Shown here one piece after another: positions 35,601 to 44,007 of a stretch of DNA of 64,000 bases. Both the position numbers and the translations under genes were made by a program. The stretch covers positions 1-64,000 of the forward strand of contig NZ_JAKFGB010000011.1 in NCBI RefSeq assembly GCF_022267515.1, read 5' to 3'. The number at the start of each line of letters is the position of its first letter. The stretch's first letter is position 1. This DNA comes from Rubinisphaera margarita (GTDB lineage Bacteria > Planctomycetota > Planctomycetia > Planctomycetales > Planctomycetaceae). The notes below the pieces were generated by a model. It ran no database searches. It was not told the origin of the DNA and saw only the letters and a program-made list of their open reading frames with translations.

Positions 35601-35982
35601 GATTCGCGGTCCATTCTTCCTGCAGTTCCGGATGATGCTTGATCATATACGCCCGACGATCTTCGACGGTGAGCGCTTTCAGATCGTCCATCAGCCAGTA
35701 CATATGGCCGCGATTGTCCTCGACCCCCTTCTTCTGCCGGAAGGTCTCGCAGACGTAAATTCGCCCCTGTTCGTCGAACGCGAACGCAACCGGATTGGCC
35801 ACATTCGGCTCGGCGGCCACCAGTTCAACGGCCGTCGACGGAGCCAGACGGAACGAATCGATCGCCTGTTTGCCCTCAGCCGAAGGCCCTTCAATCTGAG
35901 GCTGAAACACCGGATCGGCTGCCTGAGCAGCCACGGTCAGGACTACAGGGAGACACCACGAAATTAATTCACCCAAACGCAT
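32638..35982 (-). CDS. PVC-type heme-binding CxxCH protein with propeller and HEAT repeats
   Basis: 1114 residues. A signal peptide covers residues 1-21 (ISWCLPVVLTVAAQA). A sugar-dehydrogenase-like propeller (about 35-470: DEQGRIYVCETFRQKKG, LALGPDGRIYFSIGDRG) is followed by HEAT-like repeats (about 480-930) and a C-terminal cytochrome c domain in which SCRRCHVVNGQGGG supplies the CxxCH heme site near residue 980; GMPADL is the likely Met ligand. This is the membrane-bound dehydrogenase/cytochrome architecture of PVC bacteria, thought to oxidise an unknown extracellular substrate. It lies between the esterase and Nudix genes with 57- and 1-base gaps. Confidence 0.93.
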   Translation of the reverse strand: MRLGELISWCLPVVLTVAAQAADPVFQPQIEGPSAEGKQAIDSFRLAPSTAVELVAAEPNVANPVAFAFDEQGRIYVCETFRQKKGVEDNRGHMYWLMDDLKALTVEDRRAYMIKHHPELQEEWTANHDRIRQLTDSDGDGRYETATVFAEGFNDLVAGTGAGVLAFDGSVYYTCIPELWKLADTDNDGVANDYNALYTGFGVRFAFRGHDMHGLALGPDGRIYFSIGDRGYNVETPDGRTLVKPDTGAVFRCERDGSNLEVFAYGLRNPQELAFDDEGRLFTGDNNSDSGDKARWVYVAEGSDSGWRMYYQYLDDRGPWNRERMWYPYQADDETTAVQPAFILPPIANLGDGPSGLTSYYGVGLPERYEGHFFMADFRGQAANSGIRSFANEPDGAGFKLVDSHEYLWQTLVTDVDFGYDGQLYFSDWVNGWDGIQKGRIYRQVMEDKQLTTAGQEVAELFKTGFSDRTPKELAKLLDHADRRVRQRSQIALAEKDARKVLVDVALNGKSEAARRHALWGLWEIARKSGDADVLKPIASVLKGNNAPLIAQALRVIGDSRAHVADDQVVKLLGHKDARVAYTAAIATGKLQLKSGLRPLLKLADARAAEDEVIRHAVAMGLVGIAEADGFSIDSLTTTNAGPAGRLATVVALRRLQSPAIAKFLNDDNAKVVLEAARGIHDELIEEALPALARLSRPKLTDDALMRRVINANYLVGERGNFERLLEIALDAEVDQKLRVQALEAMSNWGTGSELDAVTGQYRPRPAASTEGLAEVVAPSLEKLFAGKPDVQKQAVRLAAELKVASSQPRLREYALNDSADVQLRITALKGLDRIAPTEAELVVAKLLKAGKPELRSAAREIAVARQYPQATELLRSAIEKGSVSEQQSAIGQLQRLSQADAESILSDLLKKVKSGSLPLALHLDVMNAAEAVRGTELEKLLAEVRVEQSTGDLMSEYRVCLEGGDAERGKSIFFGNAAASCRRCHVVNGQGGGVGPDLSAAGKKYDRSYLLESIVNPDAKIAKGFETVLIVTIEGKVISGIIREETDEMVTLVKPLGEIVRIPQDDIEDRAPGKSGMPADLIKQLSKAEVRDLVSYLATLKTEGNVEAHGEGE

Positions 35983-36039
35983 TCAACACCCTCATGCGGA
36001 AACCGCTTCAAAACCATAAGCCACGATGAACTCGCGGAG

Positions 36040-36915
36040 TTATTTGATCGTTTCTTTCCAGTCACGCCACAGCCACCGCATTTCATCCGGGAAGATCGCC
36101 CCGGAATGCTTGCGGTTGTGAGCGCCGTCGCCATACACGAAATGATAGTCGTAATTCTTGAACTTCAGAGCAGCCGCCATCTGCAGATTGGAGAGCGGCC
36201 AGTTGCCGTGCTCGTTGTCGAGATCATTCGAACCATCCTGCAGATGAATCCGGATCGGCTTGTTCTCGGTCTTGCGAATCAACGCAGGATAGACATGCCC
36301 GCCGCGGATGTTCGTAAAGCTGCCGATGTGACTGCTCACCTTGTGGAAGTAGTCCGGGCGTTCCCAGGCGACGGTCCAGGCACAGATCCCGCCAGAGCTG
36401 GCTCCGCAGATCGCCCGGCCTTCGGCCTGATCGGTCAGTTTGTAGTCTTTGGCCAGCAGGGGCAGCATTTCATCGATGACAAACCGGGCATAATCGTCGC
36501 TGAGCGTATCGTACTCAAAGCTGCGGTTCCGGCTCGGTTTCTGGCCTTCCTTCTTCGCCGGGAATTCCCCCGGGTTGATGAACAGCCCAATCGTGACCGG
36601 CATCTCGCCTGTGTGAATCAGATTGTCGAAGACATTCGTCACCCGCACCTGACCATTCGGATTGCAGTAGGCCCAGCCGTCCTGAAAGACCATCACGCAG
36701 GCCGGTTGGGAGCCGTCGTATTGAGCCGGGACATAGACCCAGTAATCGCGAACGGTGCCTTCGAAGACCTTGCTGTCGGAGAAGGAATGCTTCGCCAGCT
36801 CTCCCTTCGGGACGCCCGGCTGCGGATAGGAATCGGGGCCGAGGATGTAATCATCAGCCGCATGAACCGCCGAAGCGGTGATCAAAGCCAGAAACAGAAC
36901 AAGCGAGAATCTCAT
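36040..36915 (-). CDS. Secreted alpha/beta-hydrolase esterase (enterochelin-esterase-like)
   Basis: 291 residues with a signal peptide (MRFSLVLFLALITASAVHA). The fold is an alpha/beta hydrolase of the esterase-D/Fes type: the nucleophile elbow is AICGASSGGICAW (Ser in G-x-S-x-G), and the catalytic His is in YGDGAHNRKHS; the N-terminal VYVPAQYDGSQPACVMVFQDG is family-typical. Likely substrates are acyl, feruloyl or acetyl esters on polysaccharide. It is 57 bases upstream of the CxxCH cytochrome gene on the same strand. Confidence 0.88.
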   Translation of the reverse strand: MRFSLVLFLALITASAVHAADDYILGPDSYPQPGVPKGELAKHSFSDSKVFEGTVRDYWVYVPAQYDGSQPACVMVFQDGWAYCNPNGQVRVTNVFDNLIHTGEMPVTIGLFINPGEFPAKKEGQKPSRNRSFEYDTLSDDYARFVIDEMLPLLAKDYKLTDQAEGRAICGASSGGICAWTVAWERPDYFHKVSSHIGSFTNIRGGHVYPALIRKTENKPIRIHLQDGSNDLDNEHGNWPLSNLQMAAALKFKNYDYHFVYGDGAHNRKHSGAIFPDEMRWLWRDWKETIK

Positions 36916-36986
36916 CGAGGCTACTCCGGAGTTTCTACGTCAACTAGAGAGAGGAAGGCACCATACGCAGGTCGACCCGCTGAATT

Positions 36987-37436
36987 TCAGCCGGCTCTGC
37001 GGAGGCGATCGAGTGTTTTCTGCGAAAGCCACCAGCCGGCGATTCCGCCGGGCACCAGGGTCAGCAGGCCGAAAAAGACGAACCAGCGCGGCGCGGGGAT
37101 TTCCGACAGCATCGTAACGGCCATGAACACGAAAATGCCCCCCAGCACGACACAGCAGAAGGTTCCCTGCGAAGCACCGATGACTCCCGCCACCAGGCAT
37201 CCGCTGCAGATCCCGAGAGCCCAGGCGGCAATCACCCACAGAAATGCGGAAGCCGGGGCTTCGAACAGGACCTGTTCCATCTGCGTTTCGTCCTCGAAAT
37301 CGAGTTCCGTCAACGCGGGATAGATTTCGTGGCCGACTGCTTCGACCGAGCCGACCACGATCGCCCCGGCTGTCAGTCCAAACACAATCGCCACAAGATT
37401 GCGGAAGTGGGGGGAATCCGGGAGTGATACGTCCAT
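36987..37436 (-). CDS. Four-helix integral membrane protein, unknown function
   Basis: 149 residues with four predicted membrane helices (LVAIVFGLTAGAIVVGSVEAV, FLWVIAAWALGICSGCLVAGVIGA, FCCVVLGGIFVFMAVTML, WFVFFGLLTLVPGGIAGWWL). The N-terminus is short and polar. It is followed by the esterase gene after 71 bases. No family with known function was recognised. Confidence 0.75.
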   Translation of the reverse strand: MDVSLPDSPHFRNLVAIVFGLTAGAIVVGSVEAVGHEIYPALTELDFEDETQMEQVLFEAPASAFLWVIAAWALGICSGCLVAGVIGASQGTFCCVVLGGIFVFMAVTMLSEIPAPRWFVFFGLLTLVPGGIAGWWLSQKTLDRLRRAG

Positions 37437-37584
37437 GAGCTCTTCAGCAGCGTTACGGAAAAACAGATGTTCTTTCTTGGATCATCCTCCTTTCCTACCT
37501 AAGATGCAAGTTCACCTTGCCGTCATTCGCTGGTCCGCATTCCGCAACCACTTGACTGTTCCCCACTTAGACAGGGCATCGCTC

Positions 37585-38466
37585 ATGATTTCCGCTTCGG
37601 TTCGCGCGTTCTGCATCGTCTTTTCCCTCGGCTGCCTCGTCGCCGCGACTGCTGCTGAAACCTCAGCCGCCGATCGCAAGTCGTCTCTGCCCCGGCCTGA
37701 CGAAACGGTCGACTACAAGACCACGCCTCAGGGCAAACTGCAGCTGCACATCTTCAAACCGAAAACCGAATCTTCGTCGCCGCAGCCGGCGATTGTCTTC
37801 TTCTTTGGCGGCGGCTGGGTCAGCGGATCGCCCTCGCAGTTCTACCCGCATTGCCGGCATCTGGCCGATCGGGGCATGGTCGCCATCGCTGCCGAGTACC
37901 GCATCAAGAACAAGCACGAGACGACCCCATTCGAGTGCGTCGAAGATGGCAACTCGGCTGTTCGCTGGATTCGCGAGCATGCCGCCGATTATCAGATCGA
38001 TCCGAAGCGAGTCGCCGCCGGGGGAGGCTCAGCCGGCGGACATGTCGCCGCCTCAACCGCCACGTTGAAGGGATTCGACGCCGCCAGCGAAGACAGGAGC
38101 ATCTCCTCGCAGCCGGACGCGCTGGTCCTCTTCAATCCCGTCGTCGATACCACGGACAAAGGCTGGGCGGCCGGCAGCCGAAAACTGGGCGATCGAGCCG
38201 AGGAGCTTTCTCCGCTGCAGCACATTCACGAAGAGACGCCGGCAACGATCATCTTTCACGGCACTGGCGATACGACCGTGCCGTTCGAGAACGTGGAGCG
38301 GTTCTGTGAAGCGATGAAGAAGGCGGGGCACCGCTGCGAACTGCACGGCTACACCGACCGCCCGCACGGATTCTTCAACTACGGTCGCAGCAAGGAAGAC
38401 TATCAGGACACAGTCGAGAAGATGGATCAATTCCTCGTCTCGCTCGGCTGGCTGGAAAAGCAGTAA
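37585..38466 (+). CDS. Secreted alpha/beta-hydrolase (esterase/lipase)
   Basis: 293 residues from the ATG at 37585, which opens a signal peptide (ISASVRAFCIVFSLGCLVAATAAETSA). The 62 residues upstream in the same frame are not protein-like. The oxyanion loop is FFFGGGWVSG (HGGG-like with Phe for His), the nucleophile elbow is AAGGGSAGGHVAAS and the C-terminal RPHGFFNYGR holds the catalytic His. It resembles the acetyl-xylan/carboxyl esterases of planctomycetes. It is divergent from the membrane protein gene. Confidence 0.88.
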   Translation: MISASVRAFCIVFSLGCLVAATAAETSAADRKSSLPRPDETVDYKTTPQGKLQLHIFKPKTESSSPQPAIVFFFGGGWVSGSPSQFYPHCRHLADRGMVAIAAEYRIKNKHETTPFECVEDGNSAVRWIREHAADYQIDPKRVAAGGGSAGGHVAASTATLKGFDAASEDRSISSQPDALVLFNPVVDTTDKGWAAGSRKLGDRAEELSPLQHIHEETPATIIFHGTGDTTVPFENVERFCEAMKKAGHRCELHGYTDRPHGFFNYGRSKEDYQDTVEKMDQFLVSLGWLEKQ

Positions 38467-38476
38467 GCCGGCCCGT

Positions 38477-39643
38477 TCAATCTGCGTTGGGAAACAGTTG
38501 ACGCGCCTGTTCGATCTCTCCCCGGATCAGATGCGTATGGATCTGGTCCAGGAGCTTGTCGGGCATCTCGCCGGTTCTTCGGAGTTCCAGCAGTTGTTGC
38601 GGCAGCCGCAGGTCAGCGGGGCTTGCGGTGAAGCTGTCCTGTCGGGATCGCTTCCACGACTGCAGAACTTCCAGATCCCGGTAGCCGATTTCGACACTCG
38701 GCTCGATCTGCGTTCCTTCACCCCAGTCGTTCCAGGTCGCGATCTGGATCAACTCCGGCGACATCGCAAGGGCCTGTCGGAAGGTGGTTTGAAACGTGCG
38801 GCCGGAGGCATCGTCGATACGCCCCCAGCTCTCGTGCACGCCCGCTTCAGCGTAGATATCAACGAACCTCGGGAATGCGACCGGAATCCGATGCGGCCAG
38901 TCGCGGGAGGTGTTCTCGAAGCGTTCAATCGCCTTCAGCCCCTGCTGCGGCAACGGCCAGTCGAAGGCCCCGACAGCCGCTGCCCGGCGATGGTTCTGAC
39001 TGAAATATGCAATCGGCATCTCGACCGACTGCAGACAGACCGACCACTCATCGTTGGTGAGCCCCGACTGTCCGAACGACAGCAACACCGGTTTACCGTC
39101 GAGCCGAACGTAGTTGTCGAGCTGGAACCACTTCTCGGTCAGCCAGCGAATTTCGCCGGCGGCATGCGACACCCGCTCGCTCTCTTTGAGCCGCCCCTCT
39201 TTCACCAGAGCGGGGATCGTCTGGTCTTCGTAGCAGATCACGACGCCGAGTTCCGCTTTTCGAGCCGCCTCGATCAGCAGTTCGGTATTCCGATGCAGCT
39301 GCGCGTAATCCCAGAGATCGGTGCGACCGTACCAGTCGACGATGACGCCATCGATCCCCGACAGCTTCATCAACGCAGTCTGGTACTCGAGCACATCAGG
39401 ATCGGCAGAGTCGTACGGACCGATCAGCGGGTAATACTTTGAAGCGATTTGACGCTTTCCGTTCTCCGTCGTCTCCGGATCGAAATGATTCATCGTCCAG
39501 TGCCAGCCCCAGCTCTCACTGAACGGCTTCGCCTGATACCACGGCATGTAATGGACGAGAAACTGTGGCCCCGGTTCGGCTGCGCGGCAGAGCATCGGGA
39601 AGCAGGACAACAGGGCCACGATCAGCAAAAGTCTGAACTTCAT
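38477..39643 (-). CDS. Glycoside hydrolase 71/99-like secreted protein
   Basis: 388 residues with a signal peptide (MKFRLLLIVALLSCFPMLCRA). HYMPWYQAKPFSESWGWHW and GVIVDWYGRTDLWDY are the core strands, and ATWNDWGEGTQIEPS near residue 315 is the GH71/99-like signature of alpha-glucanases and endo-mannosidases that are abundant in marine and soil planctomycetes. The catalytic acids cannot be fixed without an alignment. It follows the broken HAD gene by 46 bases on the same strand. Confidence 0.82.
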   Translation of the reverse strand: MKFRLLLIVALLSCFPMLCRAAEPGPQFLVHYMPWYQAKPFSESWGWHWTMNHFDPETTENGKRQIASKYYPLIGPYDSADPDVLEYQTALMKLSGIDGVIVDWYGRTDLWDYAQLHRNTELLIEAARKAELGVVICYEDQTIPALVKEGRLKESERVSHAAGEIRWLTEKWFQLDNYVRLDGKPVLLSFGQSGLTNDEWSVCLQSVEMPIAYFSQNHRRAAAVGAFDWPLPQQGLKAIERFENTSRDWPHRIPVAFPRFVDIYAEAGVHESWGRIDDASGRTFQTTFRQALAMSPELIQIATWNDWGEGTQIEPSVEIGYRDLEVLQSWKRSRQDSFTASPADLRLPQQLLELRRTGEMPDKLLDQIHTHLIRGEIEQARQLFPNAD

Positions 39644-39689
39644 GGAGCGATTCCCGATTGTCTTGGTTATCAGTGGAGAGGCGACGAAC

Positions 39690-40370
39690 TCATCCCTGAA
39701 CCTGCAGGTCGCCCGCCAGCATCCGATCGATCAACTGCATCACGCCGGCTCCCCGTTTATGGTCCATCACCAGATCGGCCATTTCCTTCACGGCTGGCAA
39801 CGCATTGGCGACCGCGACGGAGAGTCCGCAGAATTCAAAGAGACTCTCATCATTCTCGGCATCTCCGACGCCGACCGTGTTCCAGGCCGTACACCCCAGT
39901 TGATCCAGAGCCACCCGCAGACCGGTCGCCTTGTTGACGCCGGTCGGGAGGACCATCACGTCCGCTTTGTTGAAGATGACCTGGAGTTAGAGATTCAATT
40001 CGTGAATCGTCTCGAACATGATCTCGTGATCGGGCACCCTGCCGGCGATGATCACGCGACCAGGAGCCAGATTCCTCAGGCCGCGTTCCCGCAGTCGAGC
40101 CACATACTCCGGCGGCGGGGGTGCAGCCAGAGTTGTCTCCACGCCCGTAGCGGGGTCGAACAGCAGGGCTCCGTTTTCGAGCACCGCCAGATCAAACAGG
40201 TCGAGATGGGCAAAGTCGCCCTGCAGCGATTCCAGCTGCCGCCCACTGACGAGCACGAGCTTTCGGCCCGACTCTTTGAGCTGCCGCAGACTCTGCAGCG
40301 TTGCCTCATCGACCCGACTGTCGTGGGCGATCGTTCCGTCGTAATCGGTCGCAAGAACCTGAAAATGCAT
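39690..40370 (-). pseudogene. HAD-IIB (Cof-type) phosphatase interrupted by an in-frame stop
   Basis: The first part (39987-40370) has HAD motif I (LATDYDGTIAHDS) and motif II (VLVSGRQ). The second part (39690-39986) is in the same frame and has motif III (NKATGL) and motif IV (GVGDAENDESLF). Between them a single TAA at 39987-39989 breaks the reading: IHELNL, stop, LQVIFNKADVMVLP. The whole 227-codon span otherwise fits a normal HAD-IIB phosphatase, so it is either a recent nonsense mutation, a sequencing error or a read-through site. Neither half has all catalytic motifs by itself. Confidence 0.85.
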
Positions 40371-40459
40371 TTCACAGCACCAGACAAAAAGATGCCGTGA
40401 CCCGAGCAGCGAAGTCCTCCGGCTTAATCACTTGTTGAAATTCGATTCTCGAAATTCGA

Positions 40460-41893
40460 TTACTCGGCGGCAACCTTCTGTGTGTCGCGCAGTTCGTCCA
40501 TCAGGTCGAACAGAACCTCAGTGATCCGTTCAGAAGCATCGAGCTGAACGCGGTTGGTTCCCATCCACGTTTCGTAGCCACCCAGCTCGTGTTGTTCCGG
40601 CGTCGGCAGATAGCCATACGCACCGTTGGCCAGTTCAATCGTGAACGTGTCTGCAAACGGCGACTTCTCTTTGAGCTCCAGGCCGATCTCGGCGAACGTC
40701 TCGAAGGGGATCGCCGGAATACTCAGATCGCCAATGCGAATCACCTGCAGGAGAATGTCGCTGGAGTCCGGGCCTTCGAGCAGCTTCTGAACGCGGCCGG
40801 CATAAGTTCGCTCGTGGCGATGGTAGACCACTTTGTCTTCCGGCTGCTCCATAATCTCCGCGAAATACTTCTGCATCGCCTCATCCGGTTTACGATGCTT
40901 GAGCGTCAGTTCGCGCGTCGCGACCCCGAGCGGCACCCAGTCCTGATATTCCAGATCTTTCTGGGCGTCGTAGACACGTTGAGCGAGCAGCTCGCCTACC
41001 TTTGTCATCTGCTCGTAAGGTTCCTGACGCGGTGACTTCTCGCGGAAGTTGATGTTGTTGATATCCCCGCTCGTTCCGTTCGACATCATGCCGACGAACC
41101 GGGACTCGGGATGAGCGGCTCCCAGCAGTTTCGCAATCCGGCGGGAGAAGACGCCGAAGTAATCGGCCGAGACTTCGCCCCTTCGCACCCCGCCGACATA
41201 ATGCAGCGAGTAATTCGCCAGCAACGACAGCGGCTCTCCGTCGACCGTCTGCACGCTGATGAACGAAACTTCCGGATCAATCGGGCCGGCGGGACGAACG
41301 AGCGTCGCCGATCCCCGGGACGGGTTCATCCGCACCTTGTCCATTCCACCAAACGGATTCTTCAGCTGCTCCGGATCGGTGGTGTACCAGCGGCGGTTGA
41401 AGACTTCTCTCGGTTCATCGACAGAACCCCAGCCAATCCGAGCCGGCACCTGATTGACGAGGGCCCGGCGAACGCCATCTGCAATGCGACGGACAAGAAA
41501 CGGACGATAGTTCTCACTGGTGGCGGGCGTCGCTGAATGGGTATGCGTTCCGGCGATCAAAATGTTCTCTGCCGGGATATCGGTTTCGTCGGCGATCAAC
41601 TGCCGCGCTTCATCGCACACGTCCCGGGCGATATACAGAATGTCGCAGATCACGAAAGCGACCTTCGTGGAACCGTCGTTCAGAACCAGACAGCGGGCGT
41701 GCAGTTCGTCGTGAATGTTGGTCGCCGGCTCGGGAGCCCAGCCCCCCACCACGGGTTCGCCGAGTGGTGGCGTGATATTGCTCGTCGCGGATCCGGCAAG
41801 AAACTGTTTCTTGCCCTCGGCATCGGCCGCGGGGAGAGTTGCGGGAAAGCAGACCAGGAGAGTCAGCAGCAGCATCCGTTTCGGAGAGAACAT
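40460..41893 (-). CDS. Neutral/alkaline non-lysosomal ceramidase-like secreted protein
   Basis: 477 residues from the ATG at 41891-41893. A signal peptide (MLLLTLLVCFPATLPAADA) is followed by the ceramidase N-terminal fold: SATSNITPPLGEPVVGGW, GTHTHSATPA (zinc-ligand His region), LLANYSLHYVGGVRRG and GTSGDINNINF. True ceramidases are longer and have a further C-terminal domain that is missing here, so the substrate may not be ceramide. It is exported and probably hydrolyses an amide or ester bond. The HAD gene follows after 89 bases; transcription is divergent from the HEAGH protein. Confidence 0.85.
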   Translation of the reverse strand: MFSPKRMLLLTLLVCFPATLPAADAEGKKQFLAGSATSNITPPLGEPVVGGWAPEPATNIHDELHARCLVLNDGSTKVAFVICDILYIARDVCDEARQLIADETDIPAENILIAGTHTHSATPATSENYRPFLVRRIADGVRRALVNQVPARIGWGSVDEPREVFNRRWYTTDPEQLKNPFGGMDKVRMNPSRGSATLVRPAGPIDPEVSFISVQTVDGEPLSLLANYSLHYVGGVRRGEVSADYFGVFSRRIAKLLGAAHPESRFVGMMSNGTSGDINNINFREKSPRQEPYEQMTKVGELLAQRVYDAQKDLEYQDWVPLGVATRELTLKHRKPDEAMQKYFAEIMEQPEDKVVYHRHERTYAGRVQKLLEGPDSSDILLQVIRIGDLSIPAIPFETFAEIGLELKEKSPFADTFTIELANGAYGYLPTPEQHELGGYETWMGTNRVQLDASERITEVLFDLMDELRDTQKVAAE

Positions 41894-42029
41894 GGCAGCC
41901 CTTTCGCGTGAGGAAAGCATGAGGAGATTGCCGGCAGGTCGTTATACTCTGTCATTTCCACAGCGGCGGAACAAGCGACGGGCCGCTTTTTTGCCCGACC
42001 GATCTCAAACCTCTTGAACGAATTCCTCC

Positions 42030-42503
42030 ATGGATGAACTGAACGCCTATCACGAAGCGGGACACGCGGTGATGGCCTGCCTGCTTGGCGCTCGAGTGGA
42101 GTCGATGACCATCGATCCCGACTGGGATGACGGCCCCGAACGCTACGGCGATGTCACAATCTGCTGGCCCGATGGCCCGTTGACGAAGAGTGGCGTCGAA
42201 CATCGCGTGAAGGTCGCGCTGGCCGGTCCGGTGGCCGAGATGATCTATCGTCAGGAACCCTTTCACCCCGCCGTCGTTCCGGAATGGGCGATGGACTGGC
42301 GGGACGCCTGGCGGTGGGCGGGAAAGCTGTTCAAGGAGGATCGCCCCCGCATGCAGTACATCGAACAGACGGCCCTTGAACTCTATCGGTTCTTCGACAG
42401 CGACTCCGGCTGGGCGGCGACCGCGGCTCTGGTTGATCACCTCGTGGCGCACGAGACGCTTGAGGCCGAGGAGATCATGGATATCATGGCGGACTGGCTC
42501 TGA
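42030..42503 (+). CDS. Stand-alone HEAGH (M41-like) metalloprotease-type protein
   Basis: 157 residues. AYHEAGHAVMACLLGA at residues 6-21 is the zinc-binding H-E-x-x-H motif in the HEAGH form seen in the peptidase domain of FtsH. The following strand and helix (VKVALAGPVAEMIYRQEP) match the AGRAAE-like helix of that fold. There is no AAA domain and no membrane segment. It could be a small soluble peptidase or an inactive relative. It is divergent from the ceramidase-like gene. Confidence 0.78.
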   Translation: MDELNAYHEAGHAVMACLLGARVESMTIDPDWDDGPERYGDVTICWPDGPLTKSGVEHRVKVALAGPVAEMIYRQEPFHPAVVPEWAMDWRDAWRWAGKLFKEDRPRMQYIEQTALELYRFFDSDSGWAATAALVDHLVAHETLEAEEIMDIMADWL

Positions 42504-42531
42504 ACTTTTCTTCCCCATCGAAAGGCCACTG

Positions 42532-43617
42532 ATGAGAACGTTCTCCCGCATCCTGCTCGTCGCGCTTCTGTTCTCGCTGGGTGCGCATTCGCTCTCGGCC
42601 GCCGAAGTCGTCACGCTACTCGGCAACGGAACACCCGGCTACAGCGGCGACGGTGGAAAAGCCGAGCAGGCGACATCGAATGAACCGTTCGGCGTGGTCG
42701 TCGGCCCCGATGGGGCTCTGTATGTCTGCGAAACCAAGAATCACGTGGTCCGCCGCATCGACCTGAAGACGAACAAAGTGACCACTGTCGCGGGAACCGG
42801 CAAATCGGGCTACTCGGGCGATGGTGGACCGGCGACGAAGGCCCAGTTGTTCGAGCCTTATGAAGTTCGTTTCGACAAACAGGGGAACATGTACTTTGTC
42901 GAGATGATGAACCACATCGTGCGGAAGGTCGATCGCGACGGAACGATTTCGACAGTCGCCGGAACGGGCCAGAAAGGATTCTCCGGCGATAACGGACCGG
43001 CCACGAAAGCGAAGTTCGACCGTCCGCACTCCATCGATTTCGATGACGCCGGCAACCTCTACATCTGCGACATCTCGAATCATCGCCTTCGCAAAGTCGA
43101 TGCAAAGACCGGCAACGTCACAACGATCCTGGGCAATGGCCAGAAGAAACCGTTGCCAGCCGACGCGACGCTGGGGCCGATTCCGGTAAGCGGTCCCCGG
43201 GCTCTCTTCTTTGATGGCGAGTCGATGTGGCTGGCGTTACGGGAAGGGAACGCGGTTTACAAGATTGATCTGCAAACCGAACAGATCACGCACGTCGCCG
43301 GCGTGGGCGGAAAGAATGGGTACAGCGGTGATGGAGGCCCGGCAAGGCGAGCGCGTCTTGCAGGGCCCAAAGGGATCGCTGTCGACAGTCGCGGAAACGT
43401 GATCATCGCCGACACCGAGAGCCACACCATCCGCTGGATTGATGCGGAAACCCGCATCATCACCACACTGGTCGGCAACGGACAGAAGGGCGACGGCCCC
43501 GATGGGAAACCGTCCACTTGCCGCTTAAACCGTCCGCACAGTGTCTGTTTTGGCCCCGATGACGAAGTCTATATCGGAGACAGCTCCAACCACCGAGTCC
43601 GGGTCTGGCGTCCGTAA
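42532..43617 (+). CDS. Secreted NHL-repeat propeller protein
   Basis: 361 residues from the ATG at 42532, which follows a GAAAGG ribosome site and begins a signal peptide (RTFSRILLVALLFSLGAHSLSA). It is built of NHL blades with the repeated motif G-Y-S-G-D-G-G-P-A and T-V-A-G-x-G (for example TVAGTGKSGYSGDGGPATKA). The blade motif D-x-x-G-N-x-Y-x-x-D/E is clear in several copies. NHL propellers bind proteins or ligands; some are lyases. No catalytic residue is evident. It is 28 bases downstream of the HEAGH gene. Confidence 0.88.
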   Translation: MRTFSRILLVALLFSLGAHSLSAAEVVTLLGNGTPGYSGDGGKAEQATSNEPFGVVVGPDGALYVCETKNHVVRRIDLKTNKVTTVAGTGKSGYSGDGGPATKAQLFEPYEVRFDKQGNMYFVEMMNHIVRKVDRDGTISTVAGTGQKGFSGDNGPATKAKFDRPHSIDFDDAGNLYICDISNHRLRKVDAKTGNVTTILGNGQKKPLPADATLGPIPVSGPRALFFDGESMWLALREGNAVYKIDLQTEQITHVAGVGGKNGYSGDGGPARRARLAGPKGIAVDSRGNVIIADTESHTIRWIDAETRIITTLVGNGQKGDGPDGKPSTCRLNRPHSVCFGPDDEVYIGDSSNHRVRVWRP

Positions 43618-43650
43618 GGTCCGAAAGCGAAAATCGATGCCGGAATTGCT

Positions 43651-43908
43651 TCACCCTTCCTTGTACGATTCTGACCAGAGTCCTCCGCTCAACTCGCTAT
43701 CTTCTTCCGGAAACGCGTAGTGGACAGCCGCGACGGCGCCAATCACGATCGGAATGGGAAGCAACGAGAGCAGAGTAACTCCGATGTCATCGCTCAGGAT
43801 CCCGGCAGCGAACTGGTCTCCGACACTCGACTCCCTGGCGGTGGTTAAAAGAAACTGTGTCACTGATCCCGCTGCTTCACCAAGCAGGGTCGCCGATTGC
43901 CATTTCAT
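43651..43908 (-). CDS. Small membrane protein, unknown
   Basis: 85 residues with one or two hydrophobic segments (GVTLLSLLPIPIVIGAVAAVHYAF) and an acidic C-terminus. A good ribosome site (AAGGAGT) precedes the ATG. It is in tandem with the DUF2892-type gene at 44008-44469. Family not recognised. Confidence 0.6.
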   Translation of the reverse strand: MKWQSATLLGEAAGSVTQFLLTTARESSVGDQFAAGILSDDIGVTLLSLLPIPIVIGAVAAVHYAFPEEDSELSGGLWSESYKEG

Positions 43909-44007
43909 ATCATGACTCCTTCCTAAATCTGTGCTTTAGAAAACTCGCTGTGATTCGGTTTGCGACGCCTCGTGGATGACATGAATATGTGCGGCGGAGC
44001 GTTGTTT

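Noticed and set aside
39987..40370. Two separate HAD genes
   Set aside because: The two halves are in the same frame with nine codons between, and each lacks half of the catalytic motifs; a single interrupted gene is simpler.
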